DNA of 22,608 nucleotides from Desulfobacterales bacterium (GCA_020056645.1 JAGVHJ010000168.1:1-22608), one strand, 5' to 3'. Positions 7,601 to 13,950 are shown, counted from the stretch's first letter. The notes: generated from the sequence alone by a model not told the origin. Program-made: numbers and translations.

Positions 7601-8405
7601 GTACATCAAATTGACCGATCACCACATCGTTGATTGCGAAATCCTTATCGGTTTTTCCTTTTTTCACGTTGAGGCTCGTGATTGACGACACGCTGGCCGC
7701 GGCGGTCATGCCAAGCTGCTCGCCCACTTTATTGATGGCGTTCGCAAGGGCCCCCATGCTGTGAACCGTTGAATTGTCATAGAGAATCTCGACCGCCTCA
7801 ACCCGGATATTCCGGCTCATCTGATTTGAAAAAAGACTGATTTCCACCCGTCCTGGTTGGCCGTTTTCAAGCTGAAGTTTTCCGGTGGTGACATGGCCGA
7901 TTTTATCGGCCTGGCTCGATCCGATGGAGATATTGACCGTTTCTCCGGAATAGGCGCCGATCTGGAACTTCCGGTTGGTGAAGTTCCCAAAGAGGAGCTT
8001 CTGACCGTTAAAGGCGGTTGTTTTCGCGATATTGTCAAGCTCTTCCAGAAGCTTATTGATATCGGACTGGATAGCCACGCGGGATTCGGTGGTCTGGCCA
8101 TCCTGGGCCGACTGGATGGCCTTGGTTTTTACAATATTGACTATATTGATCGATTCTTCGAGGGCCGCATCCGCCGTCTGCACCACATTGATGCCGTCAT
8201 TGGCGTTCCGCATGGCCTGACCCAACCCCAAGGCCTGGGCTTTGAGCGAATCGGCGATGGACATGCCGGACGCGTCATCCGCGGCCTTGTTCACACGAAG
8301 ACCGGACGATAACCGTTCAAGGGATGTGGTCAGCTGACTGTCGGTCTTCACCATATTCCTATGGGCGTTCAGCGCCGCCACGTTCGTGTTGATTCTAAGC
8401 CCCAT
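4644..8405 (-). CDS. fliC: Giant flagellin with a central hexapeptide-repeat (predicted beta-helix) insertion
   Basis: The 1253-residue product has normal flagellin ends. Residues 1-165 are the N-terminal D0/D1 helices (MGLRINTNVAALNAHRNM, LSSGLRVNKAADDASGMSIA). Residues 1141-1253 are the C-terminal D1/D0 (TIREVDFADETANFTKLQIL, ALSQANSTAQNVLSLLQ). Usual flagellins are 250-600 residues. Residues about 165-370 look like an ordinary D2-type domain. From about 378 to 1135 nearly every sixth residue is L, I, V, M or F and the fifth position of each unit is often S, T or A, for example LKEGSS-IASDSD-LRTGSY-LGAKIY. This is the hexapeptide signature of left-handed parallel beta-helices. I see no cysteine. 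The ATG has AAGGAGGA upstream. It has its own sigma-54 type promoter and a strong terminator. FliS and FliW are the expected partners. Identity as flagellin is certain; the solenoid fold is an inference from the pattern. Confidence 0.96.
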   Translation of the reverse strand: MGLRINTNVAALNAHRNMVKTDSQLTTSLERLSSGLRVNKAADDASGMSIADSLKAQALGLGQAMRNANDGINVVQTADAALEESINIVNIVKTKAIQSAQDGQTTESRVAIQSDINKLLEELDNIAKTTAFNGQKLLFGNFTNRKFQIGAYSGETVNISIGSSQADKIGHVTTGKLQLENGQPGRVEISLFSNQMSRNIRVEAVEILYDNSTVHSMGALANAINKVGEQLGMTAAASVSSITSLNVKKGKTDKDFAINDVVIGQFDVQENDSDGALVKAINSKTSAHGVYASTDPSGRLILTSTDNRAIKVNSNLGSGTGTDAILQGADMSTLGAIILNQSSSAEILVRDIGGGTPVTISDHLLETTGDSGLTTIDSVLAEDSVLADNSILTAGWTTGQALDGLTFKGNITTTEDSTLTENSVLAAGSILGANSELNGDIRISGTATTTGDSAISKNTVLLTGTIIGAGSRLGGRAVISGDTPSTQSVSTLATGSILLSGTRISANTVLGGTAVISGDSSSTVGQSLIADNSILLSGTSIAANTVLGGQALTSGQSSTTVGDSIITFQSVLTTGSIIAANTVLGGDAIITGDTSSTIGNSIIRAGSILQTGSKIAANSILGGDLVSSGDSASTIGESVIKSGSILYSGSRISADSVLGGDLVISGNSSATTGIGVLTNNSILFSGSILAAGTTLAAGQSVVAIGGTIYSGTIGTNVQVSGSTTLNAGGITSLAAGSIINSGSTLRLGSIVGSSLYVNDNNLFTLTDDMTLKAGAIITSSSRLKVSSEIGATLYVGRNDAMTLQDDMTLKSGSIIGSESSLKADSMVGAKITIQDTMSLITDMTLKEGSSIASDSDLRTGSYLGAKIYLGNTMSVTEEMTLQEGSIIASTSTLSEGSYLGSRIYLHDDMTLNRSMTIAAGATFVSGSTLEEGSLIGSQIALGTNMTLNRNMTMTAGSKFMVNTVILSGSTIASEVKALSDITFGKTSVITTGSEFIANNVTLLEAGSTIGGQADMDTTITLTGDMFIKTGSLLSEGTILSNGSTIGGTITAANNEEVILGTEMMIGAGSVLAEGSILSEGTYLTNDILANDGKIYATGTILEDNITTAGDNTISFAMTLQGGSMVAAGSVLGAATASPTANTGVSDSVMNKLSDANVLTHDDAQITIAIAEAALKDLDKVRADLGSVQNQLVSTIANISTTKVNVVAAESTIREVDFADETANFTKLQILQQAGTFALSQANSTAQNVLSLLQ
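5454..6107 (-). repeat. In-gene tandem repeat array B, 36-residue (108-bp) units in flagellin
   Basis: Residues 767-984 of the flagellin split into six units that begin (D/T/E/R)-x-M-T-(L/I/M); the first is 38 residues and the next five exactly 36, beginning at 805, 841, 877, 913 and 949. Each unit is six hexapeptides, i.e. two 18-residue turns of a hexapeptide helix. More degenerate units continue to about residue 1100 (position 5106). The copies are clearly related but diverged in DNA. Confidence 0.88.
6366..7139 (-). repeat. In-gene tandem repeat array A, 37-residue (111-bp) units in flagellin
   Basis: Residues 423-680 form seven head-to-tail units: one of 36 residues (423-458) and six of exactly 37 (starting at 459, 496, 533, 570, 607 and 644). 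The common form is S-I-L-x-(S/T)-G-(S/T)-x-I-(S/A)-A-N-(T/S)-V-L-G-G-x-A-x-x-(S/T)-G-(D/Q)-S-S-S-T-x-G-x-S-(L/I)-I. Each unit is six hexapeptides, one of them lengthened by one residue. A short core over LxANTVLGG is the most conserved part at DNA level. Confidence 0.9.
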
Positions 8406-8410
8406 GATCT

Positions 8411-8420
8411 GTTCCTCCTT
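8411..8420 (-). promoter_or_regulatory. Flagellin Shine-Dalgarno with a probable CsrA site
   Basis: On the - strand the leader reads CTCAAGGAGGAACAG before the ATG. AAGGAGG is a strong ribosome site and at the same time contains AAGGA, a match to the ANGGA core of CsrA sites. CsrA is known to repress flagellin translation by binding over the Shine-Dalgarno in FliW-containing bacteria, and csrA and fliW are in this window. The regulatory role here is inferred. Confidence 0.5.
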
Positions 8421-8476
8421 GAGTAGTTCCGACCCTCTTTGATCTTCAAAAGGACGGATGTTTTCTAAATCTTATG

Positions 8477-8493
8477 AAAAGGCATTTCCTTTT
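8477..8493 (-). promoter_or_regulatory. Leader hairpin with a second GGA motif in the flagellin 5' UTR
   Basis: On the - strand AAAAGG-AAATG-CCTTTT forms a perfect 6-bp stem with a 5-base loop. An AAGGA core (8491-8487) spans the stem-loop boundary, about 70 bases upstream of the Shine-Dalgarno AAGGA. Paired sites of this kind, one upstream and one over the Shine-Dalgarno, are how CsrA binds the flagellin leader in Bacillus. The stem is AU-rich and weak on its own. Confidence 0.4.
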
Positions 8494-8533
8494 ACCTGAT
8501 CTTACCGACTTCCCTTGGTCTGCACAGTAAAAG

Positions 8534-8548
8534 GCAAACTTCATGCCA
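8534..8548 (-). promoter_or_regulatory. Sigma-54 (RpoN) type promoter of the flagellin gene
   Basis: TGGCATGAAGTTTGC on the - strand matches the -24/-12 consensus TGGCAC-N5-TTGC at all but one position, with the invariant GG and GC exactly spaced. It lies 129 bases before the ATG, which predicts a leader of roughly 115 bases that would include both AAGGA sites. Sigma-54 control implies an enhancer-binding activator such as FlrC/FleR, which is not in this window. Confidence 0.72.
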
Positions 8549-8653
8549 TTTCTATAACTCATTGAAAAAACAGATTTTAATTACTTCTTTCACACGGGAT
8601 GGAATGCGAATCAGGCAAGATTTTCCAGGGGGAGTGGGGAAATTTTTTCGCGC

Positions 8654-9478
8654 CTACTCGTATAGCTTCTGAATTTTGGTTTTATTGGAAAGAATAACGA
8701 TGCTGATTCTTCTATTTTTCGGGTTGGACGGGTCGTACTTAACAAGCGGGTTGGTTGACGCATATCCGGCGACCATGGCTATCCGATGCTCCTTCATCCC
8801 TTTACTCTCGAGAATTTTTCGTGCCGCAGAAGCCCTTTCCGTTGACAGCTCCCAATTGGTGTAATGTGAACCTTTATAGTTTAGAGAATCGGTGTGGCCT
8901 TCGATGATCACCTTGTTCGGAACATCCAAAATGACTTTGGTAAGCTCCTGAATAATTTTTTGCGCATTATCATTCAACGCTGAACTTCCCACGGCGAAAA
9001 GGGGATTTTGTTCCTTGTCAACGATTTCTATTCTGACATTTCCATCGACCAGTTCGACAATGATCTGATCTTTCAGATCAGAGAGTTCTTCTTCGATGAT
9101 CTCTTTAATATCAGACTGAATTTCCTTGGCTTCGTTGATGGCGTTCATGGTCTCCAAGGAGTCCGAAAATCCTTCGCCCGCATTAATCGGCTCGTTATCC
9201 GCGGCTGGCGGACGGTCAATGTCAGGAGATGGCGGCCCGCCCCTCTCCAGAACAATTTCTGTTCCCTCTCGAAAATAGGACGCGATGGCGGCTTTCGTTT
9301 GCGGCTTCAACGCCGTCACCAACCACATCAATAGAAAAAAAGCCATCATCGCCGTGACGAAATCGGCATACGCGACTTTCCACGCGCCCCCATGATGACC
9401 GCCTGAAATTTTTTTCACTCGCTTTATGATGATACTCGCTTGCTTCTTATCACCCTTCTCGCCTTCAGGTTTGGACAT
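8654..9478 (-). CDS. motB: Flagellar motor stator protein MotB
   Basis: MotB anchors the stator to peptidoglycan and carries the ion-binding aspartate. The 274-residue protein has a basic cytoplasmic N-tail, one membrane segment (about 35-56, AYADFVTAMMAFFLLMWLVT) with D39 in the position of E. coli D32, a proline-rich and then acidic linker (about 60-130), and a C-terminal OmpA-like peptidoglycan-binding domain (about 140-265) with VIIEGHTDS, the NWELSTERASAAR helix and NPKNRRISIVIL. The upstream GGGXXAWKVAYADF form is typical of proton-type MotB. The ATG has AAGGGGG upstream and the gene follows motA by 18 bases. It is followed by a 248-base gap that carries the flagellin promoter; I see no clear terminator in that gap. 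Confidence 0.96.
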   Translation of the reverse strand: MSKPEGEKGDKKQASIIIKRVKKISGGHHGGAWKVAYADFVTAMMAFFLLMWLVTALKPQTKAAIASYFREGTEIVLERGGPPSPDIDRPPAADNEPINAGEGFSDSLETMNAINEAKEIQSDIKEIIEEELSDLKDQIIVELVDGNVRIEIVDKEQNPLFAVGSSALNDNAQKIIQELTKVILDVPNKVIIEGHTDSLNYKGSHYTNWELSTERASAARKILESKGMKEHRIAMVAGYASTNPLVKYDPSNPKNRRISIVILSNKTKIQKLYE

Positions 9479-9496
9479 GATTTTCCCCCTTAAAAA

Positions 9497-10348
9497 TTAT
9501 TTTTTCTTGACTGCTTTTTCGAGTTCATCAAACGTCGGCCTGTCCAGAGCCGGAATCGCTCTCCTTCCGAACTCAACCGATATTTGAGGGGATGTGGTTC
9601 GCATATACGATACAATGGAGGCTTTGATGATATTCAACGCAATCGCGTCGAGTCTCAGGAGATGCCCCAGGTTGGTGGAGAAGGGCCCCAGAAACCCATA
9701 ACAAATGAGAATACCGATGAATGTGCCGATCAGCGCCGCTCCGATATGGTGCCCCAAAACCTCTGGCGGCTCGTTGATGCTCCCCATGGTGATAACAACG
9801 CCCAATACAGCCGCGACAATACCCAATCCCGGAAAGGATTCCGCCACAATATTGATATTATGGGCGGCGGCATGTTCATCGGTGTGGGTGGAGTCAATAT
9901 CGAGCTCCATGAGCGCCTCGAGGTCATAAGGCGGAATGGGAATGGACACAACCACTTTCATGTTGTCGACGATGAAGTCCATGATGTGGTGGTGATGAAG
10001 AATGTCCGGATATTTCTGAAAAATAGTACTGCTCTCGGGATTGGCGAGATCTTTTTCAATGGCGAGGATTCCTTCTCTTCTCATCAGGGCGAAAATATCG
10101 AAAAGCAGGGTGAGCAGATTGAGATAAAACTCTTTTCCCGGCACTTTGCCTTTAAACACCATCCCCACTTTTCCCAAAATCTGTTTCATTACCCTGAGAG
10201 GAGACGCGATAATAAACGATCCAAGGGCCGCGCCGCCGATGATGATGAATTCCGAAGGTTGATAGAGAATTCCAACGTGGCCCTTGGCCAAGACAAATCC
10301 CCCGATGACGCAGCCAAGAACAATAATCCCACCGATGATGATAAACAT
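9497..10348 (-). CDS. motA: Flagellar motor stator protein MotA
   Basis: MotA forms the pentameric ring of the stator around the MotB dimer and pushes on FliG. The 283-residue protein has four membrane segments (about 2-20, 33-50, 168-190 and 200-222). Numbering matches E. coli MotA very closely: R90 and E98 in the cytoplasmic loop that contacts FliG, P173 in SFPGLGIVAAVLGVV, and P222 in ICYGFLGPFSTNL are all present at the same positions. That similarity to E. coli MotA suggests a proton-driven stator. The ATG has CGGAGG 6-7 bases upstream. The two genes motA and motB form an operon. The first membrane segments are unusually rich in Ile/Gly, which is normal for the family. Confidence 0.97.
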   Translation of the reverse strand: MFIIIGGIIVLGCVIGGFVLAKGHVGILYQPSEFIIIGGAALGSFIIASPLRVMKQILGKVGMVFKGKVPGKEFYLNLLTLLFDIFALMRREGILAIEKDLANPESSTIFQKYPDILHHHHIMDFIVDNMKVVVSIPIPPYDLEALMELDIDSTHTDEHAAAHNINIVAESFPGLGIVAAVLGVVITMGSINEPPEVLGHHIGAALIGTFIGILICYGFLGPFSTNLGHLLRLDAIALNIIKASIVSYMRTTSPQISVEFGRRAIPALDRPTFDELEKAVKKK

Positions 10349-10428
10349 ATGTTACCTCCGAGAAACTTGAGACAGCCTGGGTTGGCGCACTTATTTGCTG
10401 AAGATGACCTCTCATCAAAAAATAACGG

Positions 10429-10542
10429 AACTATTCAGCAGCGATTCATCAAAGATGGCGAAAAGCCCGTTTTGTTCGTTCCCTATTTTTTTCGGGAGCT
10501 TCTTGGTTTTTTGCCACTAAAGCAACGCCATACTGAATAGTT
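10429..10542. repeat. Separated 10-bp inverted repeat upstream of motA
   Basis: AACTATTCAG at 10429-10438 is repeated as its exact complement CTGAATAGTT at 10533-10542, with 94 bases between. The pair brackets the region about 80-195 bases upstream of the motA start. It could be two operator half-sites for a dimeric regulator that loops DNA, or chance. Confidence 0.35.
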
Positions 10543-10748
10543 ACAAAATAACGATGAAAAGATAACTATCGCCCGAACGAAAATCCTCTTTTTTCCCAAT
10601 TTCTGCGTCAGGCTCAAATGTTAATCCTCGAAATACTTCTATGTATTCCTGCGGTTAAAATTTTCGCTTTCCTTGAGCTTGAAAAAAAATCCTGGTTTTC
10701 GTTTGGGCACTAACTAGATAAATTTATTAAAAAAATAAAAAATGCCAG

Positions 10749-10796
10749 AAAAAAAAATGGATGTCAATATGAATTATTTTCCCAACCCATTGACAT
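10749..10796 (-). terminator. Probable terminator after the DUF3106 gene
   Basis: ATGTCAAT (10761-10768) and ATTGACAT (10789-10796) form a perfect 8-bp stem with a 20-base spacer, and on the - strand it is followed after 3 bases by a run of nine T (10757-10749). It starts 2 bases beyond the DUF3106 stop codon. The stem is A+T rich and the loop is large, so it is a weaker design than the flagellin terminator. Confidence 0.45.
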
Positions 10797-10798
10797 GC

Positions 10799-11272
10799 TT
10801 AAGGTCTTCCCGATCGATTATGCCGCGCTCCTCTTTGCCATCTGCGGTATTTATTAATGACCCTCTTTTTCTGTTCTGGACTTAAATTCTGAAACGCCTG
10901 GTAGCGCTTGCGGATCTGGCTCTTTTTTTCGGGCGGCAATTGGTTCCACTGTTTGAACCTGTTCTTGAGAAGACCCTGTTCTTCCGGAGAAAGCGTCTGA
11001 AACTTTAGCAGATTTTTTTTGATTCTCGCCTGGTCTTCTCTGGAGAGAGCCCTGTACGCCTTTATTTTGCTCTTAATCTCTCTCTTCTGATCATCTGAAA
11101 GGGCGTTCCAGCGTTTAAAGGTGCTTCTCAGCTCCTCTTTTGCTTCAGGGCTCAGACTCCGCCACCGGGCGACGGCGTTCTGGTCCAAGAGTTCATCGGC
11201 CAGAAGCGGGAGCGCGGTTCCCGCAATGATGGCGATAAGGATCACCACCCCTATTTTAATTATCTGTTTCAT
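10799..11272 (-). CDS. DUF3106 exported protein with six 18-residue repeats
   Basis: The 157-residue product begins with a signal peptide (MKQIIKIGVVILIAIIAGTA up to LLA, cleavage near residue 25). The mature part is six repeats of exactly 18 residues (starting at W37, W55, Y73, F91, W109 and F127, with W145 closing) of the form aromatic-x-x-L-S/P-x-E-x-x-x-x-I/L-R/K-x-x-x. This matches DUF3106 proteins, whose function is not known. The pattern suggests a chain of short helical hairpins, and the mature protein is strongly basic. The ATG has CGAGGAGGAG upstream and overlaps the preceding small gene by 17 bases. Being last in an ECF sigma/anti-sigma operon suggests a periplasmic sensing or chaperone role, as with the unrelated CpxP/CnrX-type proteins, but that is inference. 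Confidence 0.85.
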   Translation of the reverse strand: MKQIIKIGVVILIAIIAGTALPLLADELLDQNAVARWRSLSPEAKEELRSTFKRWNALSDDQKREIKSKIKAYRALSREDQARIKKNLLKFQTLSPEEQGLLKNRFKQWNQLPPEKKSQIRKRYQAFQNLSPEQKKRVINKYRRWQRGARHNRSGRP

Positions 11273-11486
11273 CCGGCTCCTCCTCGGTTAAAATATCCAT
11301 CTCCTCCAGCAACTGGAGTTGTTCGGCCATCTCCATCATCTCAAGGGTCTCAAGGTGGCGGATGATCTTCATATCCTCCTCTGAGATATCCGGCGGGCGA
11401 TCTCTCTCCGCCTCCATTTCTCCGGCAAAGGAGAACGCCACTCCCCAGGCGATGGACATCAGGCCGAACAAAAAGCCTCTGATCAT
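11256..11486 (-). CDS. Small acidic exported protein of the sigma-factor operon
   Basis: This is a 76-residue protein that I cannot assign to a named family. It starts with a likely signal peptide (MIRGFLFGLMSIAWGVAFSF, cleavage after A21). The mature part is very acidic and mostly one amphipathic helix (about 34-66) in which Leu, Ile and Met alternate with Glu: LETLEMMEMAEQLQLLEEMD. Its ATG overlaps the anti-sigma stop codon (ATGA), and its end overlaps the DUF3106 start by 17 bases, so all three are translationally coupled. The helix resembles the periplasmic tail of the anti-sigma factor (about 128-154). A basic DUF3106 protein next door could be its partner. Coupling and the signal peptide make it a real gene; function is unknown. 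Confidence 0.72.
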   Translation of the reverse strand: MIRGFLFGLMSIAWGVAFSFAGEMEAERDRPPDISEEDMKIIRHLETLEMMEMAEQLQLLEEMDILTEEEPDETDN

Positions 11487-11968
11487 GTGTTTTCATCCAT
11501 TTTTGTAATCGCATCCCAGTTGGTGAAAAGATCAAGCTGGTCGATCATGTCCAGGGTATCGAAAAAGTCCAGATTCTCGGCCATGAACCGCTCTTCCAGG
11601 GTGGGCTCCGAGGATAACGGGTTCAAAACGGCCGCCGCGATTATCAGGATGACGATCACCGCGGCGGCCATGCGGGGCTTGAAACCTAAACCAAAAAAGT
11701 AGTCCCTGAGCCGCCCAAACAAACGTTGATAATTGGGCGCGGCTGGTTCGTTTCTGAGCCGCTTATCAAAGGCCTTGTCAAAATCCGGAGAGAGATCAAT
11801 CTCAGGAAGGGTTTTCAGCAGTGAGCCAAGCTGGGTCAATTCGGCGAACACCTGCTGGCACCTTTCACACGTTTCCAGATGGGATCTGACCTCCATGGCT
11901 TTTGTTTCGGAAAGCTCCCCATCCAATAGTTGGGAAAGATATGGGTGCTCCTTGCATGATCGTCTCAT
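11483..11968 (-). CDS. Zinc-finger (ZAS/zf-HC2) transmembrane anti-sigma factor
   Basis: The 161-residue protein has an anti-sigma domain with the motif H30-x3-C34-x2-C37 after an upstream H8, the zinc-binding form of ZAS proteins that clamp ECF sigma factors. A cytoplasmic linker follows (about 45-95), then one membrane helix (about 100-115, MAAAVIVILIIAAAVL). The periplasmic part is only about 45 residues and ends in an acidic amphipathic stretch (ENLDFFDTLDMIDQLDLF). The ATG follows the sigma-factor stop by 5 bases with GGAAG just before it. It should bind the sigma factor encoded upstream and release it on an envelope signal; regulated proteolysis is the usual route for such proteins. The short periplasmic domain suggests sensing is done by a partner. 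Confidence 0.9.
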   Translation of the reverse strand: MRRSCKEHPYLSQLLDGELSETKAMEVRSHLETCERCQQVFAELTQLGSLLKTLPEIDLSPDFDKAFDKRLRNEPAAPNYQRLFGRLRDYFFGLGFKPRMAAAVIVILIIAAAVLNPLSSEPTLEERFMAENLDFFDTLDMIDQLDLFTNWDAITKMDENT

Positions 11969-11973
11969 CTTCC

Positions 11974-12558
11974 TTACTCCCTTAAAAATTCTTTCAGGGT
12001 CTCCCTGAGTGTTTCCCTGGCCCTGTGGATCAACGATTTTACGCCGCTTTCCGAGAGGCCGATCTGTTGGGAGATCTCCTCGTAGGAAGCGCCCTCGTTT
12101 ACGAGAAGAAACGCCACCCGCTGTCTCTCCGGAAGCTTCCGGATGCTCTCCCGTATGATCCGCTCCTGTTCATGCTTCTCTATCATCATATCCGGACTCG
12201 TTTCCCGTGGAGCAGCCGGTTCGTATCCTTTTTTGTCCGAAACGGACTCCTTCATCCATCCATCCACGGGCTCGGTTTTATACCGGTAAGCGGGCCTTCG
12301 TAATTCATTCAAACATACATTAACGGCGATCCGGAATATCCAGGTCGAGAACTTCGCATCCGGCGTGTATGTGGCGGCCGCCCTGTAAACCCTCAAAAAA
12401 ACCTCCTGGGCCATATCCTCCGCTGTTTCTCGGACCCCGCAAAACCGGTAGCAGAAATTGACGATTTTTTTCTTATAGGCGTCAAACAGCATCCTGAAGG
12501 CGGCCCTGTCCCCCTCTTTGAACGCGGCCATTCGTGTTGCATCCGGGTCTCTATTCAT
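11974..12558 (-). CDS. ECF (group 4) sigma-70 family sigma factor
   Basis: With the ATG at 12558 the protein is 194 residues. Region 2 (about 12-85) shows FRMLFDAYKKKIVNFCYRFC, the core-binding DMAQEVFLRVYRA and KFSTWIFRIAVNVCLNELRR. Region 4 (about 128-185) shows LPERQRVAFLLVNEGASYEE and the helix-turn-helix IGLSESGVKSLIHRARETLR. Regions 1.1 and 3 are missing, as in all ECF sigma factors. The linker (about 86-125) is longer and more charged than in E. coli RpoE. A TTG at 12585 would add nine residues but is unlikely; neither start has a good ribosome site. The next gene is its cognate anti-sigma factor. An ECF-like promoter lies just upstream, so it may control itself. I do not assign it to a specific ECF group. 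Confidence 0.93.
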   Translation of the reverse strand: MNRDPDATRMAAFKEGDRAAFRMLFDAYKKKIVNFCYRFCGVRETAEDMAQEVFLRVYRAAATYTPDAKFSTWIFRIAVNVCLNELRRPAYRYKTEPVDGWMKESVSDKKGYEPAAPRETSPDMMIEKHEQERIIRESIRKLPERQRVAFLLVNEGASYEEISQQIGLSESGVKSLIHRARETLRETLKEFLRE

Positions 12559-12567
12559 TTGTATAAT

Positions 12568-12595
12568 AATAACACCTGATATCAAAAAAAGTTCC
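12568..12595 (-). promoter_or_regulatory. Candidate ECF-type promoter before the sigma-factor gene
   Basis: On the - strand GGAAC(TT) is followed after 17 bases by GTTATT. GGAACTT is the classic -35 of RpoE-like sigma factors and GTT is a common ECF -10 core. Autoregulation is usual for ECF operons. The match would give a very short leader of about 5 bases before the ATG at 12558, which is a point against it or against that start codon. Confidence 0.33.
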
Positions 12596-12611
12596 GGTTT
12601 TTAAGAGAAAT

Positions 12612-13907
12612 CTAAAACGCAAGGTGAAATCCGGTCCGGACCCGGCCCAACCGTTCAGGCTCAGAGGTAAGGGCTGAAAAATAGCCTTCCGGCTGAAACG
12701 TTCCGATTTCGATAAAAAGCGTCCGGTTATTTTTCCACTCAAATAAAAGGGTCGAATCCGCTTCCCATCCATAGTAGTGGCTGGGAGTGGAACGAACTTC
12801 GTGGGCGTAAAGCCAGACAAAGGAAAAGTCGAGGGTTACGGTCTGAAGAGGCTTCACCGCCATCTTGGCCCCTTTCGCGATCACGCCTTGCCGGTTCACG
12901 CCCAAAAACGAGAAACTCTCTTCTGAAAGAGGATCACAGACGCCTTCGAAAAAAACGGGCGGCATTAAATCCCCTGGCATCAACGAAATAAACCCTTCGA
13001 ATGCTTTATCCAGGGGAGAGCGGTCGCCGCTTGCAACAAAAAAAACAGACGAGAGCGACAGCCATTCGGTGACATTGATCCCCACGCTCAAGTCGATCAG
13101 ATAACCGGAAAGATCGATATCGTAAGCCCGGTCTCTGTTCCACCCCCATCCACCTCCCGCTTCCAGTTCGGGCTCAATCGTTTCAGGAACAACCGAGAGG
13201 GAGCCGGTTTGAGCCATGGCGAGAAGGGAAACAAAGGCTCTGCCGATGAAGAACTCTCCCGCGCCGCCGCCCCAAAAGATGGACCCGGTATTGGACGCGA
13301 TCCAGTCGGAAATGGCCGCCGCCGAATCATCTTTATCGACAAAAAAAGCGCCGAAAAGACTCACTGTTTCAAAAAAACCGAGCTGGTATTTGAGTTCAGC
13401 GGTGATAAACGGTGACGCGCGATAAATGAGGGCCCCTTGAAGGGTGAACCGATGCCGTGATGAAAGGGGGGCCGATATGCGAAAGCCGGGCTCATCATCT
13501 GAAAACAGATAACCGCCGCCGATATTGACCGGGATTAAGCCCCCTTCCGCCCTCATGCCGCCCCATCGACCGCCCATGGAAAGAGTAACTAAAGAGAGAC
13601 CGGTTTCGCTCTCCCCCTCCCCCTCGATGGATGAGAGCGAGGTGATCTCGGCCATAAAGTTGGCTTTCAGGCGGGGGGTGAAGGAGAGAGAGAACCGTGG
13701 ATAGAGGCTCACCAGATTGTAGGCCGCGTCCACGTTAAAGGGGTTGCCGGATAAATCGGCCCCATCGGTCTCTCGGTAGCCGTTGTCATTCCGGTACTCT
13801 TCAAGAATCTCTATGCTCCCTTTCAACTGGCCGCAAACGGAAAGGGCTGGCGTCATGAGGGCCGCCATGAGGATCATCGTAAAGAAAACCGGCGTTTTTG
13901 AACCCAT
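12612..13907 (-). CDS. Predicted outer-membrane beta-barrel protein, function unknown
   Basis: The 431-residue protein begins with a signal peptide (MGSKTPVFFTMILMAALMTP ALS, cleavage near 23-26) and ends in phenylalanine (RTGFHLAF), the terminal signal used by the BAM machinery. Between them are many strands with alternating hydrophobic and polar residues joined by short turns, such as LYPRFSLSFTPRLKANFMAE, TVTLDFSFVWLYAHEV and TLFIEIGTFQPEG. I see no porin or TonB-plug motif and no lipobox (VCG has Val at -1). It resembles the alginate-export/DUF-type barrels often called hypothetical. It lies 53 bases upstream of the ECF sigma gene on the same strand, so it may be co-transcribed with, or a target of, that system. 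The ATG has no strong ribosome site. Confidence 0.72.
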   Translation of the reverse strand: MGSKTPVFFTMILMAALMTPALSVCGQLKGSIEILEEYRNDNGYRETDGADLSGNPFNVDAAYNLVSLYPRFSLSFTPRLKANFMAEITSLSSIEGEGESETGLSLVTLSMGGRWGGMRAEGGLIPVNIGGGYLFSDDEPGFRISAPLSSRHRFTLQGALIYRASPFITAELKYQLGFFETVSLFGAFFVDKDDSAAAISDWIASNTGSIFWGGGAGEFFIGRAFVSLLAMAQTGSLSVVPETIEPELEAGGGWGWNRDRAYDIDLSGYLIDLSVGINVTEWLSLSSVFFVASGDRSPLDKAFEGFISLMPGDLMPPVFFEGVCDPLSEESFSFLGVNRQGVIAKGAKMAVKPLQTVTLDFSFVWLYAHEVRSTPSHYYGWEADSTLLFEWKNNRTLFIEIGTFQPEGYFSALTSEPERLGRVRTGFHLAF

Positions 13908-13950
13908 CGTTTATCCATTGCTCCCCAAAAGACCCGAAGAAAGGAAAGAG

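Larger units (their letters stand above)
10349..10798. other. 450-base non-coding gap between motA and the DUF3106 operon
   Basis: No credible gene is present; the open frame on the + strand that enters it (to 10540) mostly mirrors motA and has no family features. The region must contain the motA promoter, reading to the left. I found no good sigma-54 or sigma-28 match there: GGGCGATAG near 10570-10580 on the - strand resembles a sigma-28 -10 but lacks a -35. The part at 10680-10760 is strongly A+T rich with A-runs. It holds a 10-bp separated inverted repeat (10429-10542) and a probable terminator (10749-10796), described separately. Confidence 0.7.

Noticed and set aside
8549..8653. Terminator for motAB before the flagellin promoter
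   Set aside because: T-runs are present on the - strand but no stem of useful length precedes them.
9584..10540. A 318-residue open frame on the + strand opposite motA
   Set aside because: It mirrors the real motA frame, is rich in His/Asn/Arg with no domain features, and has no ribosome site.
13830..13907. Possible lipoprotein signal in the barrel protein (ALSVC)
   Set aside because: The residue before cysteine is valine, not Gly/Ala/Ser, and a barrel ending in Phe would not normally be lipidated.
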